From Dehalococcoidia bacterium (GTDB lineage: Bacteria; Chloroflexota; Dehalococcoidia; Dehalococcoidales; Fen-1064): DNA of 6,211 nucleotides. The notes below the pieces were generated by a model that was not told the DNA's origin, did no database searches, and saw only the letters and a list, made by a program, of their open reading frames with translations. Below are positions 6,040 through 6,211 of the stretch, piece by piece (the first letter of the stretch is position 1; every line of letters starts with the position of its first letter). Position numbers and translations under genes: made by a program. The DNA lies in the NCBI GenBank assembly GCA_030691775.1, contig JAUYDN010000017.1:1-6211 (forward strand), written 5' to 3'.

Positions 6040-6055
6040 AACGCAACGGTGCGTT
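6040..6055. promoter_or_regulatory. Short dyad upstream of the moxR operon
   Basis: AACGCA-acgg-TGCGTT is a perfect six-pair dyad whose near edge is 37 nt before the moxR ATG. It could be a leader hairpin or a binding site near the operon promoter. No well-spaced sigma-70 hexamers could be placed around it on the minus strand; TATTAC just downstream is a weak -10 candidate without a matching -35. Confidence 0.3.
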
Positions 6056-6115
6056 GAGCCTGGCATTCAGAACCGTAGGGGCGGGGCTTGGAGCTTGTCT
6101 CAAAACAATTGGTCT

Positions 6116-6211
6116 GTCATTCTGGAGGAGTCCCGATAGCATCGGGACAACGAAGAATCTGGTGGTGGGGAGGCGTTGTCTTATTCCCCCACTCTGAGAT
6201 TCTTCGCTTCG
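6116..6211. mobile_element. Second palindromic element, left part (cut by the window edge)
   Basis: The element starts at GTCATTCTGGAGGAGTCC (6116-6133). A perfect eight-pair hairpin follows, GTCCCGAT-agc-ATCGGGAC (6130-6148). Next comes CGAAGAATCT (6151-6160), matched exactly by its reverse complement AGATTCTTCG (6197-6206). A complementary end, which should read close to CAGAATGAC, would lie just past 6211. The design parallels the 1819-1982 element: terminal GTCATT, an arm hairpin and a subterminal pair ending in AATCT. It carries no protein. It sits upstream of the moxR operon, so that promoter may lie within or right beside it. Confidence 0.65.

Overview
The window looks like a bacterial chromosome fragment in which a conserved membrane/ATPase operon abuts a small accessory segment. 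It carries five well-supported genes, one partial gene, one 33-codon candidate and two families of palindromic repeats. The organism cannot be fixed from sequence alone. The zinc-ribbon protein type, the MoxR-DUF58-DUF4129 gene order and the GTCATT-headed mosaic palindromes would suit an uncultured Chloroflexota (Dehalococcoidia-like) genome. That is a guess from remembered similarity, not a demonstrated placement.

Layout. Positions 1-110 (minus) hold the start of a CxxC zinc-ribbon protein that runs off the left edge. Positions 111-599 are non-coding and contain a possible promoter for each flanking gene and an 11-nt inverted repeat. Positions 600-1033 (plus) hold a HicB-HicA type II toxin-antitoxin pair with a 4-nt overlap; this HicB is the short form without a DNA-binding domain. 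Positions 1186-1824 (minus) encode an unrecognised 212-residue protein with one membrane segment, convergent with hicA. Its only ATG lies inside the terminal repeat of a 164-bp MITE-like palindromic element (1819-1982). A second, imperfect inverted repeat (1782-1795 / 2000-2013) surrounds that element. A possible 33-residue membrane peptide (1996-2097, minus) ends just beyond it.

From 6002 down to 2241 (minus) runs the main operon: a MoxR-family AAA+ ATPase, a DUF58 protein (4-nt overlap) and a polytopic membrane protein with a C-terminal DUF4129 domain (13-nt gap). In other bacteria such clusters are linked to envelope functions, with MoxR acting as a chaperone-like ATPase together with the DUF58 (vWA-like) protein, and often with a TgpA-type transglutaminase that carries DUF4129 at its C-terminus. 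Here the DUF4129 protein has no transglutaminase core, so it looks like a TgpA scaffold without the enzyme. Upstream of moxR lie a short hairpin and, at the right edge, a truncated second palindromic element whose head is built like the first.

I see no rRNA, tRNA, CRISPR array, transposase or phage gene. The best candidates for something unusual are the nested inverted repeats at 1782-2013 with coding ends embedded in them, the transglutaminase-less DUF4129 protein, and the modular kinship of the two repeat elements.
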